The notes: generated by a model not told the origin, from the sequence alone. A stretch of 64,000 nt of DNA from Sva-07 sp963710625 (GCA_963710625.1 CAVQBG010000001.1:1-64000), one strand, 5' to 3'. Positions 46,501 to 54,769 are shown, numbered from the stretch's first letter. Translations and numbers: made by a program.

Positions 46501-47725
46501 ATGAGTGGTCACCGAGCGGTACCACCGCCGGTGAACCCAGCGCTCGCTGCACGGTGGCCTCGACAACCTCCATCGACGTCGACGCCGGTAGCGCTGACGT
46601 GACAGCTCGGGTGAGAGCGTGGCGGGTGAATGTCCCGTCGTGGGCCGTGACTCGGTGATCGAGCAGCCAGTCGAGCCACTCCTCGAACCCGACCAGCCGT
46701 GTCGTCACCGACCGGACACCGTGACGCCACGACTCGTCCTCGACCACGAACCCACCGCGCACCGCTGCTGGGATTGCTGAGGCCAGGAGCTGCTCGAGCT
46801 GGACCGGCCCCCAACCTGCCGCCTCGGCCCGGGTCTGCCAGTCGGCCTCGACCGCCGAGAAGTCCGCCGGCACCTGCTTGCGGGCGCGAGTCGCGCGTTG
46901 CGCGGCCGCCGCCGCAGCAGGGCCCGCCTCGGCGGCGTCCTCGAGCCACTCGGCGATCTGTTCATGCCGCCGTGAGAACTCGCGCAACACCGTGTGCGGG
47001 ATGCCGGCGATCTCAGCCGCGTTCTCGTGCACCGGTCCCCACTCGACACCGAGCGCAGCGGTGAGCTCGCGGCGCATCGCCGCCTGGAACACCGCACCGC
47101 CGGTACGGGCAGTGTCGTAGATCGCCCGCCCGTCCAACGCCGACCAGCGCCCGTCGATCCCCTGGGCGAGGTTGGCGACGAGCACATGCCAATGCAGATG
47201 CGGATCCCCAGCCCGCGACGTCCGATGCCGATATGCAGCGCCGACGAACCCACGCGCCACCATCCGACGTGTCCCCCACGCCTCACCCCACGTCTCCCGG
47301 TTCTCGGTCTTGTTCGTTCCCCGCCGCACGAAGCATGCCTCACGCTCCAACCAGCTCAACGTCTCTGAGAGCGCCGCCTCACAGGCGCTGACGATCAGAT
47401 GCTGCACCCGGCGGTCGGCGAGCGCATAGGCGACCGACACCGACTTAGGCACCGAAAACGTCAGATCGAACCCCGGCACCCGCCGAGGATGAGCACGCAG
47501 CGTCGTCCCGTTCGGCGTCAACCCCGTCCCCGGCGCCAGCCCGGCCAGCACCGCGCGAAGGTCGGCCGGCTCGACCTCGCCGACCAGCCCGAGGGAGTCG
47601 CCGCCGTTGCCGACCCAGACACCCGGCGCCTCGCCCGCACCCGTGTAGTACTCGTCCAGCCCGCTCGCCACCTGCGACAAGTAGTACGCCTCGGCACCCA
47701 CCCGGAGCTTCCACACTGCCTCCAC
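43505..47725 (-). CDS. MobF-family relaxase with C-terminal helicase (TrwC/TraA-like)
   Basis: The 1406-residue protein starts MEAVWKLRVGAEAYYLSQVASGLDEYYTG, with paired N-terminal Tyr candidates for strand transfer. The metal site PHLHWHVLVAN has the three-His motif (residues 176, 178, 180). A RecD-like superfamily 1 helicase follows, with Walker A VGRAGTGKTHTLG near residue 500, VVVDEAGMAAVRDLARVV, VLVGDHHQLPEV and YASTVHTAQGVTCDHVLVV. The last 500 residues are helical and unassigned. It nicks oriT and unwinds DNA for conjugative transfer. No coupling protein or type IV secretion genes are in view, so the element may be mobilised by others. Confidence 0.95.
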   Translation of the reverse strand: MEAVWKLRVGAEAYYLSQVASGLDEYYTGAGEAPGVWVGNGGDSLGLVGEVEPADLRAVLAGLAPGTGLTPNGTTLRAHPRRVPGFDLTFSVPKSVSVAYALADRRVQHLIVSACEAALSETLSWLEREACFVRRGTNKTENRETWGEAWGTRRMVARGFVGAAYRHRTSRAGDPHLHWHVLVANLAQGIDGRWSALDGRAIYDTARTGGAVFQAAMRRELTAALGVEWGPVHENAAEIAGIPHTVLREFSRRHEQIAEWLEDAAEAGPAAAAAAQRATRARKQVPADFSAVEADWQTRAEAAGWGPVQLEQLLASAIPAAVRGGFVVEDESWRHGVRSVTTRLVGFEEWLDWLLDHRVTAHDGTFTRHALTRAVTSALPASTSMEVVEATVQRALGSPAVVPLGDHSSQSVLTSPDCRVITDDRRRIYTSRSLLALEERLVDQLVLGIAANVGVLEHGRVEAAVDASTLGDDQAAAVTSLTSSGDRIAVLVGRAGTGKTHTLGTARMMYESAGFTVVGLAPSARAARELEAGAGIDSTTLARHLVEHCDINANTVVVVDEAGMAAVRDLARVVDQVTRVGAKLVLVGDHHQLPEVAAGGGFRAALDVLGDRVAELTVNRRQHAPWEQAALDQLRHGDITAAFATYQAHGRVVLDDDRHALRQRAITDWNTLRSDGVTLMLAGTRSEAHQLNLLARRALADTGELDLDRTVTIGGRSYAPGEHVILRRNQRGQHLTDGTEFAVDNGMRGHLTHIDTDGAHITLTSGQEIVLDRDYLAAGWLDYGYASTVHTAQGVTCDHVLVVGPAGLYREAVYVAMSRARLSAWIYGTTTEALDIAERHATGIPLPTERAENPEHELIERIHVSGAKQLVSARDAEAARISDLATEVPAATLLARAQQARHAEWAAEHQGHTNPANLRDDLDRAATFRAHAEIGRRVRALDRDNVGHVIALDDTDGTCDVLFVNDQGRSATRTMAWDELVVIDQPEPIALTEKAVATLRRITDDVEQAAREWAAALASRGVEPGDADRIQRAASVACERAAHRLRADVPEWLTNWLGNRPTDGPGAAVWDDSVARIAHHRAVHEIDGAIPGLGPQPLDPQSAEGWQELMLRTLRDRIWLTDRRHEPEPIRMCLSATEMHDRRAELQALMSTAPADHRELIERLTAGNVGSAEVHEHLVAATTAQQERRDWIVANWPYVVELEQLNALIAAQPALAHWPTVRPPAVQAVLDTMASAAAPPPSREHRTLAALDEEAASNDPVHRAEAKVRDLEQLVSRASTSAERAAVDEAVRAARLELRQARREQRVEEVFARYGSSTHDDVVQRRMHTVGYDVLTDPPDWVVDELHRLHAKGRLGTTRVADLATRIVGAAVHLDRHGHLPDGWADVGVRPATREVPVAEIEVPGP

Positions 47726-48124
47726 ATATACACATGCCTCTCGAAGCGCGAGTTTGTGACGCGATCCGACTCGATTTCTTCAGTTGGCACATATGCACCC
47801 CATGGGTGCCCGGACTGGCCACGGACACGAGCGTGCCGATCGGGCTGTCGGGAGACCGTCCACAAACGCAGCCTTGCTTCGCTGCCTACCTCCAAGGCTG
47901 AGCATCGTGCGACGTCAGGCCCGATCGAATACCGAGGAGTTCGAGCGGGCTTGAGGGGTCCCGGCGTCGCGAATATCGAGCACTGCATAAGGGCCGTGAT
48001 GCGGCGCGGTCGGAGAACCGATGGCCGGATTATTGAGTGCGCATTATGCGCTGACCCCGATGAGCAGAATGCCGGCTACGTGCGCTACTGAGTTACCCGT
48101 TGCTGTTGTTCCGATCGGCCGGTG
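47726..48124. other. Relaxase upstream region with hairpins; candidate oriT
   Basis: No gene is visible. The region contains CTCG/CGAG (47740-47752), a 6-bp hairpin GCACCC-CAT-GGGTGC (47795-47809) and an 8-bp inverted repeat CAGCCTTG/CAAGGCTG (47869-47900). Its right part carries the first, degenerate copy of the repeat family of region 4. Inverted repeats directly upstream of a relaxase gene are where oriT is expected, but no nick-site motif can be named. Confidence 0.4.
48023..48056 (+). repeat. Region-4 repeat, degenerate copy k
   Basis: GGATTATTGAGTGCGCATTATGCGC resembles both ends of copy c (GGATTATGTG and CGCATTATGTGCG) but lacks the CTTGGGCCG core. It may be an end or deletion product of the family and marks the left edge of the array. 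Confidence 0.35.
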
Positions 48125-48676
48125 TCAGTTCACGAGCCTCTCGATGTCGCGGAGGTGATGAGTCGCTTCGTGCGCGGTGTGCACCGCAACCCAGCGAAGC
48201 GATCGCAGCGAGGGCCCTGGAAACAGGTAGGTGACAGACAGGTCCCAATCCGGGTCGTGGATACGGTCGAGCAGCCCCACGAACAGAATCGACGCCTGTT
48301 CGACCTGTATCGCCACATTGCTGATGTCCTGCTCGTTGTAGCCGTCGTCATCGACGCGGGAATCCCGGCCCATGGCGATTCGTTCGTGCCCGAACCCTCG
48401 GAGAGCCGCGAGCACTCGTTCCCGCTGAACGATCAGCACGTCTCGCAGATGACAGGCGCATTCGAGCGCTGACCATCGGCCAGGTGCCGGCCTGGTGCGT
48501 GCGACTGAATCGTCCGCTTCGCGGAGCAGCTGTGCTGTGATCTGGCTCGCTCGAGCGATGTCTGCACCGGCCCCTGGGTATCTCGACTCGTCGTAGATGC
48601 AGTCGAATACGTTGCCGACTCCGCCACCGTCGCAGATGTCGGCAAGCCGGAACCCGCACTCCGGGCACTGCACCAT
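48125..48676 (-). CDS. DinB-like protein with N-terminal zinc ribbon
   Basis: From MVQCPECGFRLADICDGGGV the product is 183 residues. A short CPEC-type segment and another Cys (FDCIYDE) precede a DinB-fold four-helix bundle: PAPGRWSALECACHLRDVLIVQRERVLAAL and WVAVHTAHEATHHLRDIERLV, whose His residues form the usual metal site. DinB proteins include thiol transferases and stress hydrolases, and the substrate here is unknown. It is the first gene of the mixed small-gene array. Confidence 0.75.
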   Translation of the reverse strand: MVQCPECGFRLADICDGGGVGNVFDCIYDESRYPGAGADIARASQITAQLLREADDSVARTRPAPGRWSALECACHLRDVLIVQRERVLAALRGFGHERIAMGRDSRVDDDGYNEQDISNVAIQVEQASILFVGLLDRIHDPDWDLSVTYLFPGPSLRSLRWVAVHTAHEATHHLRDIERLVN

Positions 48677-48876
48677 TCGATGCACGGTAGCGCTGAGCAG
48701 ACCTGAGTGCGGGCGCACGTATCGCGCGTGCCCGAGCACCGCGTGGCCCACTTCGGTTCGGCACATCCGCGAGCGGTGAGGTGCTCGAGAAAGTGCGAGC
48801 GAAGGGAGCCCCCGTCGAGACGATCCAGATCCGCGTCCTAGTGTCGGCACGGGGGGCAGAGGCGCAGTGAAAGAAT

Positions 48877-49320
48877 GTGGTCGTGATCATGGAGATCTCG
48901 CCGGCAAACGCTCGCCTGCTCGCATCGGCGACGCTGCAGTTCCGGAACGTACAGGACGCTCACGCGTTCGCCGCTCTTGACCACTCCATGGCCTTTGTTG
49001 CCGAGGACGTCGAGACCGTGACCGGCTACTGCTGGGGTTACTACCTCCGGCGTCCCGACAACTCGGCGATGGCCTACGTCCACGAACTTCAAGTCGCCGA
49101 GCCGCATCGGGGGCGTGGCATAGGCCTCGAGCTCATGCTCGCGTTCCTCGGTGCAGCCCAGCAGCGAGGCGCGTCGAAGGTGTTCTTGACCACGGGGAGC
49201 GGGAACGTTGCGGCGCGGTCGCTCTACGACTCGATCGGCGGCCAGATCGCAGATCAGGGTGACACCACCAACTACTGGTGGAACTTCGAACGAAGCCACC
49301 AGCTCACTGCGCGTCCGTGA
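48877..49320 (+). CDS. GNAT acetyltransferase (AAC(3)-I-like)
   Basis: The 147-residue product has motif A in YVHELQVAEPHRGRGIGLELMLAFLGAAQQRGASKVFLTTGSGNVAARSLYDSIGG, with the RGRGIG acetyl-CoA loop. An SMAFVAEDVETVTGYCWGYYLRRP segment is close in style to gentamicin 3-N-acetyltransferase AAC(3)-I proteins. Whether it acts on aminoglycosides cannot be said. The start may be GTG at 48877 or the ATG at 48889. It is isolated on the plus strand among minus-strand genes. Confidence 0.75.
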   Translation: MVVIMEISPANARLLASATLQFRNVQDAHAFAALDHSMAFVAEDVETVTGYCWGYYLRRPDNSAMAYVHELQVAEPHRGRGIGLELMLAFLGAAQQRGASKVFLTTGSGNVAARSLYDSIGGQIADQGDTTNYWWNFERSHQLTARP

Positions 49321-49338
49321 CCGTCGGGTCTGCTGTCG

Positions 49339-50070
49339 TTACCCGGATTGAGCCCTAGCGATGACGACGAACTCCCGACCCGGTCGGTCCGGAGCATCTC
49401 GCACGCCATCGATCGTGAATCCGTTGGCAACGAGCGACGCCGCGATCTCCTCCCGATCACGGAACCGCAGGGTCGAGTCAGACGTGACAGTGCCGCCGCT
49501 TTCGATGAAGCGAAAGCTGTGACGGAATGACACGAGTGGCAACACAACGCTGATGACCTCGACCCAGTGCTCGACCCTGCCCGCAACAGTGTCACTGATC
49601 GAGATCGACTGCTCGCGGCTCCACTCCTCCCAACCACGGTACGAGGGATCTCGCGTCTCGAATACCAAATGACCACCGTCTCCAAGGGCTCCATGAGCTC
49701 CGGTCAACGTTGCGGACCACTCCTCGTCGTTCACGAAAACCTGTGCGACGTTGCCAGTCATCGTCACAGCATCAACAGCCAATGGCGGGAGCATGGTCGC
49801 GTCTCCGAGCAGCCATGTGATCCGGTCAGCCGCAGGCTTCGTGCGAGCCACCTCCAGCGACGCTTGCGCTGGATCCACTCCGATCACGCTGAGCCCACGC
49901 GCCGCGAGTCGGCAACCGAACACCCCAGTGCCACAACCGATGTCCAACACGCTGCGAGCACCGAACTCCTCGAGTATGGCCTCGTAGTGGTCGAGATCTG
50001 AACGATCGCCATCGATCGCGTCGTAAACCGCGGCAAGCCGCGGGTCCGTGAATATCGCATCCGGCACCAA
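49339..50070 (-). CDS. Class I SAM-dependent methyltransferase
   Basis: The 243-residue protein has motif I SVLDIGCGTGVFGCRLAARG, an acidic ribose-binding turn (SVIGVDPA), motif II-like WLLGDATMLPPLAVDAVTMTGNV, and a DGGHLVFETRDPSYRGWEEW segment. This combination resembles small-molecule methyltransferases of the Methyltransf_25/11 type. The acceptor is unknown. It is bounded upstream by a degenerate repeat copy. Confidence 0.88.
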   Translation of the reverse strand: MVPDAIFTDPRLAAVYDAIDGDRSDLDHYEAILEEFGARSVLDIGCGTGVFGCRLAARGLSVIGVDPAQASLEVARTKPAADRITWLLGDATMLPPLAVDAVTMTGNVAQVFVNDEEWSATLTGAHGALGDGGHLVFETRDPSYRGWEEWSREQSISISDTVAGRVEHWVEVISVVLPLVSFRHSFRFIESGGTVTSDSTLRFRDREEIAASLVANGFTIDGVRDAPDRPGREFVVIARAQSG

Positions 50071-50090
50071 TCGAACGATACGTCCGAAGG

Positions 50091-50175
50091 TGATTGCGTG
50101 ACATGAACGCCGGATTGCTGACGGGAACTATGCGGCGCCACGATTGGGCCGCGACGCGACGGCGTCGGGTGTCAC
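50091..50175 (+). repeat. Region-4 repeat, degenerate copy h
   Basis: TGATTGCGTGAC at the left and ATTGGGCCGCGA near 50142 match the family's left half loosely. The right half is not clear. It fills the gap between the methyltransferase and the uridine-kinase-like gene. Confidence 0.4.
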
Positions 50176-50765
50176 TACGCGTGACGATCTGTACGGGATC
50201 GCTCGACTGGTTGCGTGCCGTCGATGACGACGTCGGCGCGCTCGCGAGTGGGGTCACGTTCGTAGTGAGCGTCCTCGCTGGCCTGGTACGCCTCCCAGTC
50301 GTTCAGTGCTGCGATGCCGTCGCGATTGACCCCTCGGCGGAGACGCTCCTCAGGTGGGGTCTCGATCCAGATCAGGAAGCTGAGATGCGCGGCCCACTCA
50401 GAGCGACCCGCCGACACTCCCTCGATGATGACGATCGGCGCCGGCTCGATCGTGTGCCATTCGGCCAACGTCTCCGACGGCCAGTCGTAGCGCTGGTAGC
50501 GCGCTGCGTCACCTCGAGCCAACGGCTCGATGACTTGTTCGAGGAGCCGCGGCCACCAGTCGATTGGGTTGTCGGCAGCTGCGAAGTCGTCGGTGTGAAC
50601 CACCGGTGCCCCGCCGGCCGCCTCGGACAGCTCGCGGGCGAACGTGGACTTCCCTGCACCGCCCGGTCCGTCCACTGCAACCAGTCGCAGCGGCCCGGGC
50701 TCGGCCAAGATCACTGCAACCAGCTCATCGAGATGCACGGACCGAGCATGGTCGCTCAGGAGCAC
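50175..50765 (-). CDS. Uridine kinase-like P-loop kinase
   Basis: Taking GTG at 50765, the product is about 196 residues. Walker A is VDGPGGAGKSTFARELSEA, followed by VVHTDDFAAADNPIDWWPRLLEQVIEPLA (substrate Asp pair) and IVIIEGVSAGRSEW, then LIWIETPPEERLRR. This order fits bacterial uridine kinase/phosphoribulokinase-type enzymes and related cassette-borne kinases. The nucleoside substrate is unproven. The upstream extension of the frame has no homology. Confidence 0.8.
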   Translation of the reverse strand: MLLSDHARSVHLDELVAVILAEPGPLRLVAVDGPGGAGKSTFARELSEAAGGAPVVHTDDFAAADNPIDWWPRLLEQVIEPLARGDAARYQRYDWPSETLAEWHTIEPAPIVIIEGVSAGRSEWAAHLSFLIWIETPPEERLRRGVNRDGIAALNDWEAYQASEDAHYERDPTRERADVVIDGTQPVERSRTDRHA

Positions 50766-50784
50766 AACGGGCCGATCGGGCCTG

Positions 50785-50866
50785 GAAAGCGCAGTGCGCT
50801 GCTTGGGCCGGAGTGCGGTGGTTCGGTGGCTGAGAAGTGTGTGATTCAGGGCGCTGAAGTGTGCGG
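50785..50866 (+). repeat. Region-4 repeat, copy g
   Basis: The core CTTGGGCCG lies at 50802-50810 and the right motif TGATTCAGGGCGCTGAAGTG at 50842-50861 is followed by TGCGG. The distance from core to right end is 65 bases, as in the other copies. It lies between the uridine-kinase-like and APH genes. Confidence 0.75.
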
Positions 50867-50878
50867 CCGCCGGGTGGG

Positions 50879-51736
50879 TCAGCGATGGGTATGCGATTGA
50901 ACGAATGCTCGAAGGGAGTCGCGCCAGGCCGGTGTTGCCACGCGGATTCCGATCGGCGCCGACTCGGGGTGATCGATCCAACTAGCGAGCGCCTGCACTC
51001 GGAGCCCAATCGACTTCTCCACGAGCTCGTCGGGCACGCCGTGGCCCGACGCTGACCGGTACTCATCGACGAACCAGGCACGGAACCGTTCGTAGTGTTC
51101 CATCTCTGATGACATTGCAGCGTCGAAGAGCACCATGTACAGCGTGTTGCCCACTTCGAACTCGATCGGTCCGTAGCCGCAGTCGTCGAAGTCGAACACT
51201 CGGACCTGGCGATCCGACAACAGCAGGTTCGCGGGCGAGAAGTCACCGTGAAGCAGTTGCCGCCGACCGAACCCTTCGACTCCGGTTGGAGGTTCCGCTT
51301 CGACCAGCGCAGCGACTGCCGGCAAGTCGACCGGGTCGAGCTGATCAAGCGAGCGGTGCAGGCCTGCCATCGTCGTCGCCATTCGACGCACGTCAGCCTC
51401 ATCGCAGACATCGGGGGTCTCGCCGACAACGAAGGGATAGATGACAGCGAGCCACCCGCCGAGTTCGACAATCCGGCCTGCCTTCGTCGTCATTGGTCCA
51501 ACAACCGAGTCGTCCGTCTCGGCAAGCAGCGACATCACTTCGACACGTCGCTGGAAGGCCTGATCGACGAGGCGACCGTCGGTCAGCTTCACCACCACCT
51601 GATCGCCGTCGTATGACGCCGCGAGTATCCGAGATTGATGACCGCCGTGCAGTTCTTGACCGCAGACCACACCGATCGACGACCACGCCTGGTCGTCGGG
51701 CAGGGGCAACGACGGGAGTTTCTCAGACGCCGCCAT
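50879..51736 (-). CDS. Aminoglycoside phosphotransferase (APH)-family kinase
   Basis: The 285-residue protein has the kinase-like fold: QVVVKLTDGR (ATP Lys), a catalytic loop LLHGDFSPANLLLSDRQ (HGD-type with catalytic Asp and metal Asn), and VRVFDFDDCGYGPIEFEVGNTLY (DFD metal motif). Family members phosphorylate aminoglycosides, homoserine, choline or other hydroxyl compounds, so resistance cannot be concluded. It is flanked by repeat copies on both sides (g and j), as a cassette would be. Confidence 0.9.
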   Translation of the reverse strand: MAASEKLPSLPLPDDQAWSSIGVVCGQELHGGHQSRILAASYDGDQVVVKLTDGRLVDQAFQRRVEVMSLLAETDDSVVGPMTTKAGRIVELGGWLAVIYPFVVGETPDVCDEADVRRMATTMAGLHRSLDQLDPVDLPAVAALVEAEPPTGVEGFGRRQLLHGDFSPANLLLSDRQVRVFDFDDCGYGPIEFEVGNTLYMVLFDAAMSSEMEHYERFRAWFVDEYRSASGHGVPDELVEKSIGLRVQALASWIDHPESAPIGIRVATPAWRDSLRAFVQSHTHR

Positions 51737-51761
51737 CAGCCCAGCATGTCATCGACCCGAG

Positions 51762-51825
51762 ATTTCTATGCGCCGCGATGGGCCTGATTGATGATGGATG
51801 GGCGTTGCGGCGGTTGTCGTAGCGT
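51762..51825 (+). repeat. Region-4 repeat, degenerate copy j
   Basis: GATTTCTATGCGCCGCGATGG followed by GCC and a second TGATTGATGATGG segment follow the family pattern with several changes. It is upstream of the APH gene in a 284-base gap that holds nothing else recognisable. Confidence 0.4.
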
Positions 51826-52020
51826 TCAGAGCACCGGTCGGCATGGCCCTGAGGTCGTCTCTCAGACTCCGTTCCGTTTGTTCGAGGTGGCTTCACCTTG
51901 GGGTGTGGCGATGACAAAGCGCGGCTAGTCGCGATTCCGCGCGCGAGATGAGTTGTTCGATGCTGGCGGCGGACAACTACCTGTTCGATCGCGGCGCCTG
52001 CGTCGTGGAAGTCTTCATCG

Positions 52021-52524
52021 GTGGACGAACCGCTCTCGTTGACGATCATGTCACTCGCCGACTGTCCCGAAGCCGCCTCCACCGTGGCTTCATGGCACTG
52101 GAACGCATGGGGCGCCGGAGCCCACACCAGCACCGAGCGCGACTGGCTGGCGATCGTCCAGCGGCGCGCCGGCCCCGAGGTGCCCTTCACTCTGGTTGCC
52201 CTGCTCGAAGGCGAGCCGGTCGGTGCGGTGTCGGTCTGCTGGGATGACGTCGACGACCGATACCCCGATGAAGGACCTTGGATCTCGGGGATGGTGGTGC
52301 GGAGCAACGCACGAAATCTCGGAGTCGGCCGAGCGCTCCTCGCCGCCGCCGAGCATCGGTGCATCGAACAGAGCCACCGTTCACTCTGGCTCCACACCTC
52401 GGAGGCCAAACGGTTCTACGAGCGCTGCGGTTGGCATCTCGTGGCTGACAAGCCCGGACTGGGCAGAGACGCTGTTCTCAACAAGCGGTTCTCCAGCACG
52501 GATTTCGTCTCGCCGCATCCGTAG
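52021..52524 (+). CDS. GNAT-family acetyltransferase
   Basis: The 167-residue product (GTG start) has VALLEGEPVGAVSVCWDD and ISGMVVRSNARNLGVGRALLAAAEHRCIEQSHRSLWLHTSEAKRFYERCGWHLVADK, with motif A and the YERCGW motif B turn. The substrate is unknown. It is a plus-strand gene between leftward genes, bounded by no strong repeat on its right. Confidence 0.85.
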   Translation: MDEPLSLTIMSLADCPEAASTVASWHWNAWGAGAHTSTERDWLAIVQRRAGPEVPFTLVALLEGEPVGAVSVCWDDVDDRYPDEGPWISGMVVRSNARNLGVGRALLAAAEHRCIEQSHRSLWLHTSEAKRFYERCGWHLVADKPGLGRDAVLNKRFSSTDFVSPHP

Positions 52525-52658
52525 CGGTCCGTCGCCGGGCGTGCGTAACAACGGATGTGCAACGGGTCCGGAGGGCCACGCAAATCGACAGCCGCAACGG
52601 ACTTGGACCCTTGAACCGGACCCTCGAGTGCCCCGAACGGCACTTGCGGGGCACGGCG

Positions 52659-53432
52659 TCAGTAACCGAGTCGCTGCGCGATGGGTGCGAGGACTGCCGC
52701 CTCTATCTCGCTCAGATCGTTTCGCCACCGACCCACGCTGGCGGCCGCAGACGGAGTTGTGACGTGCTCCGAAGGACGACCGACGTCGGCTACGAAGAGC
52801 TCGACTCCGAGTCGACCGCTGAGATTCTGGGCCGTGGTCTCAAGGTCGGTGGCCAGTTCCTCGTAACGCAACCGAAGGTCGGGCGGGTCGGTATCAAGTT
52901 CGTCGAGGCGCACAGAGAGCTCCTTCGCAACGCTCTCGGCGTCTCTCGCCCAATGGTCGGTCCCGCCTGCGACAAACGCTCGCCGAGAAGCAAGGACGTC
53001 TCGCGGATCGCGCACGAGATCGATCGTGAACACCTCAATGCCAGCTTCTCGCAGTGGACCTTCATTCACTGCCAGCTTCTCGGCGTACCAACGAGCTTCC
53101 GGACATGCCGCCATCAGTGCCTCCGACGCTGATGCCCACATTGCCCGCAGGAGTCGCGGTCGCCACGAGTTGACGTCGAGTGCATCGCTTCGGAACGGCA
53201 GCGGTCCCCACGACGGCTGGGGTCCGAAGAAGAGGTCCGTCACGCCGACATGTCTCCCTTCATCGAAGGGCTCGGTCATCTGAACGGCCATCTGGGCGAG
53301 ATAGGACCCAATTCGGTACTCAGCTGGGTATCGCCGATCGAATGCGATCGACGGCGAGGTGCCGAGAAGGTTCATCAGCAGCGTGGTCCCTGTCCTGCCC
53401 GAGAGCGGCCTGATACCCACGATCGGGAGCAC
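52659..53432 (-). CDS. Sulfotransferase-family protein
   Basis: The 257-residue protein has the 5'-phosphosulfate loop PLSGRTGTTLLMNLLGTSPS near its N-terminus. The 3'-phosphate site FTIDLVRDPRDVLASRRAF is followed by LRLRYEELATDLETT, the usual order for PAPS-dependent or GAG-type sulfotransferases. The acceptor could be a lipid, sugar or polyketide and cannot be told from sequence. Copy a of the repeat lies directly upstream. Confidence 0.85.
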   Translation of the reverse strand: MLPIVGIRPLSGRTGTTLLMNLLGTSPSIAFDRRYPAEYRIGSYLAQMAVQMTEPFDEGRHVGVTDLFFGPQPSWGPLPFRSDALDVNSWRPRLLRAMWASASEALMAACPEARWYAEKLAVNEGPLREAGIEVFTIDLVRDPRDVLASRRAFVAGGTDHWARDAESVAKELSVRLDELDTDPPDLRLRYEELATDLETTAQNLSGRLGVELFVADVGRPSEHVTTPSAAASVGRWRNDLSEIEAAVLAPIAQRLGY

Positions 53433-53475
53433 CTCTCAAGTCTCGCGCATGCCACCGAACGCCGGGTCTGAGACG

Positions 53476-53560
53476 GGATTATCTCGTGTCACGCTTGGGC
53501 CGTACCCGCACACCACGAATGGGCCTGGCATCGGATTATCGAGCGAGCGTTACCGGGTGC
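53476..53560 (+). repeat. Region-4 repeat, copy a
   Basis: It opens GGATTATCTCGTGTCACGC and continues TTGGGCCGTACCCG, nearly identical to copy b over the first 28 bases. The right half (GGATTATCGAGCGAGCGTTA) belongs to the variant also hinted at in copy c. It sits between the sulfotransferase and hydrolase genes. Confidence 0.8.
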
Positions 53561-53582
53561 GTCGGTCGTCGGGCGACATCGG

Positions 53583-54257
53583 TCACGTGGCCGACGCCAA
53601 GACGTCGGCAGTGATCGTTGTCAGAGTCTCCGGGGCTTCCAACGGCAGGTAGTGGCCAGCACCACCGATCCGATGGAACGACCCGCGCCGAGCTCGCTCG
53701 GCAAGACGCCGGCTCCGCTCAGGCTGGTCGTACTCGCCGTCGACGAACCGCACCGGGCCGTCCCATCCCAGCAAGAAGTCCTCGCGGTCAGCGCGGCCAT
53801 GGAACGCGCGCACGCCTGCTGCGATGGCCGAAGCTCCAATATCCTGCGCAGTTCGCCACGCGCCCGCCACGACATCGGCGGAGGCGTCGGGTCCGAAGAG
53901 CGGCCGCCAGTACCGCTCCCAGGCGATGTCGATGCCCTGACCTTCGAGGACATCGAGGGCCTCGTCGCGCAGGTCGGGTTCGCGGCGGTGACCGGCTTTG
54001 GTCCCGCACAAGACGAGTCCGTTGACTTTCGTCGGGGCCAGCATGGCGACTTCGATGGCGCACGATCCGCCGATCGAGTTGCCGACCACGACAACCGGGC
54101 CGTCACCGACGGCGTCGAGCGCCGCACGGGCCCACGCAGCGAGGTCAGCTCCTTGGCTGTACAGCGTCGGAGCGACGCAGTCATCGACGAGTGATCTCAG
54201 GTCGTCGGAGAAGATCGATCCGTCCAGAGGGAGCGGGTGCAGCAGAAGCAGCTTCAC
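53583..54257 (-). CDS. Alpha/beta hydrolase
   Basis: The 224-residue protein begins MKLLLLHPLPLDGSIF (oxyanion HP motif). The nucleophile elbow is VVVVGNSIGGSCAIEVAML, with an acidic residue in VRFVDGEYDQPE and the catalytic His in IGGAGHYLPLEAPE. It is short but complete. It is likely an esterase or C-C hydrolase of unknown substrate. The downstream neighbour order suggests a small unit with the VOC gene, which starts on the far side after eight bases. Confidence 0.88.
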   Translation of the reverse strand: MKLLLLHPLPLDGSIFSDDLRSLVDDCVAPTLYSQGADLAAWARAALDAVGDGPVVVVGNSIGGSCAIEVAMLAPTKVNGLVLCGTKAGHRREPDLRDEALDVLEGQGIDIAWERYWRPLFGPDASADVVAGAWRTAQDIGASAIAAGVRAFHGRADREDFLLGWDGPVRFVDGEYDQPERSRRLAERARRGSFHRIGGAGHYLPLEAPETLTTITADVLASAT

Positions 54258-54265
54258 GTCCCGAG

Positions 54266-54631
54266 CTATGGAGTTGGCTGCATCAACTCGATGCGGTTAC
54301 CGAACGGATCGGTGACGTAGACGCGGTCGTATCCATCCAGTGGCTCGTCGTCGTTCACTACGAAGCCCGCCGCGACGACAGCAGCGGCCAGATGGCGCAC
54401 GTCGTCGACGATGAAGGCCGGGTGCGCCTTCGTCGCCGGACGGAAGTTGGCATCGACACCGAGGTGGACCTTCACGTCGCCGGCTTCGAACCAGCAGCCA
54501 CCGCGCGCTGCGAGGTGGTCGGGCTTCGGGACGTGAGGGATGCCGAGTACTCCTTCGTAGAAGGCGACGGCTTCGGACTCGAGTCCAGCCGGCATCGCCA
54601 ACTGCACATGATCGAGGCGAACGATCCCCAC
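54266..54631 (-). CDS. VOC/glyoxalase-fold protein
   Basis: From the GTG at 54631 the product is 121 residues: LDHVQLAMPAGLESEAVAFYEGVLGIPHVPKPDHLAARGGCWFEAGDVKVHLGVD, then HPAFIVDDVRHLAAAVVAAG and YVTDPFGNRIELMQPTP. The His in the first strand, the mid-strand His and the terminal Glu provide the metal site of the vicinal oxygen chelate fold. Members include glyoxalases, dioxygenases and fosfomycin or bleomycin resistance proteins. The exact role is open. Confidence 0.9.
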   Translation of the reverse strand: MGIVRLDHVQLAMPAGLESEAVAFYEGVLGIPHVPKPDHLAARGGCWFEAGDVKVHLGVDANFRPATKAHPAFIVDDVRHLAAAVVAAGFVVNDDEPLDGYDRVYVTDPFGNRIELMQPTP

Positions 54632-54769
54632 GCCGCCATTCTGCCTCGACGGACGCTCGGCGACGGGTCGCAGTCGTCGCAAGGAAGAGGCGTCAATCCC
54701 CGGCGCCGTGTCGATGTGTTGATGGCTCGTCGGCGGTCAGCGCGCGGTCGTCGCGGGATGAGGTCAGGT

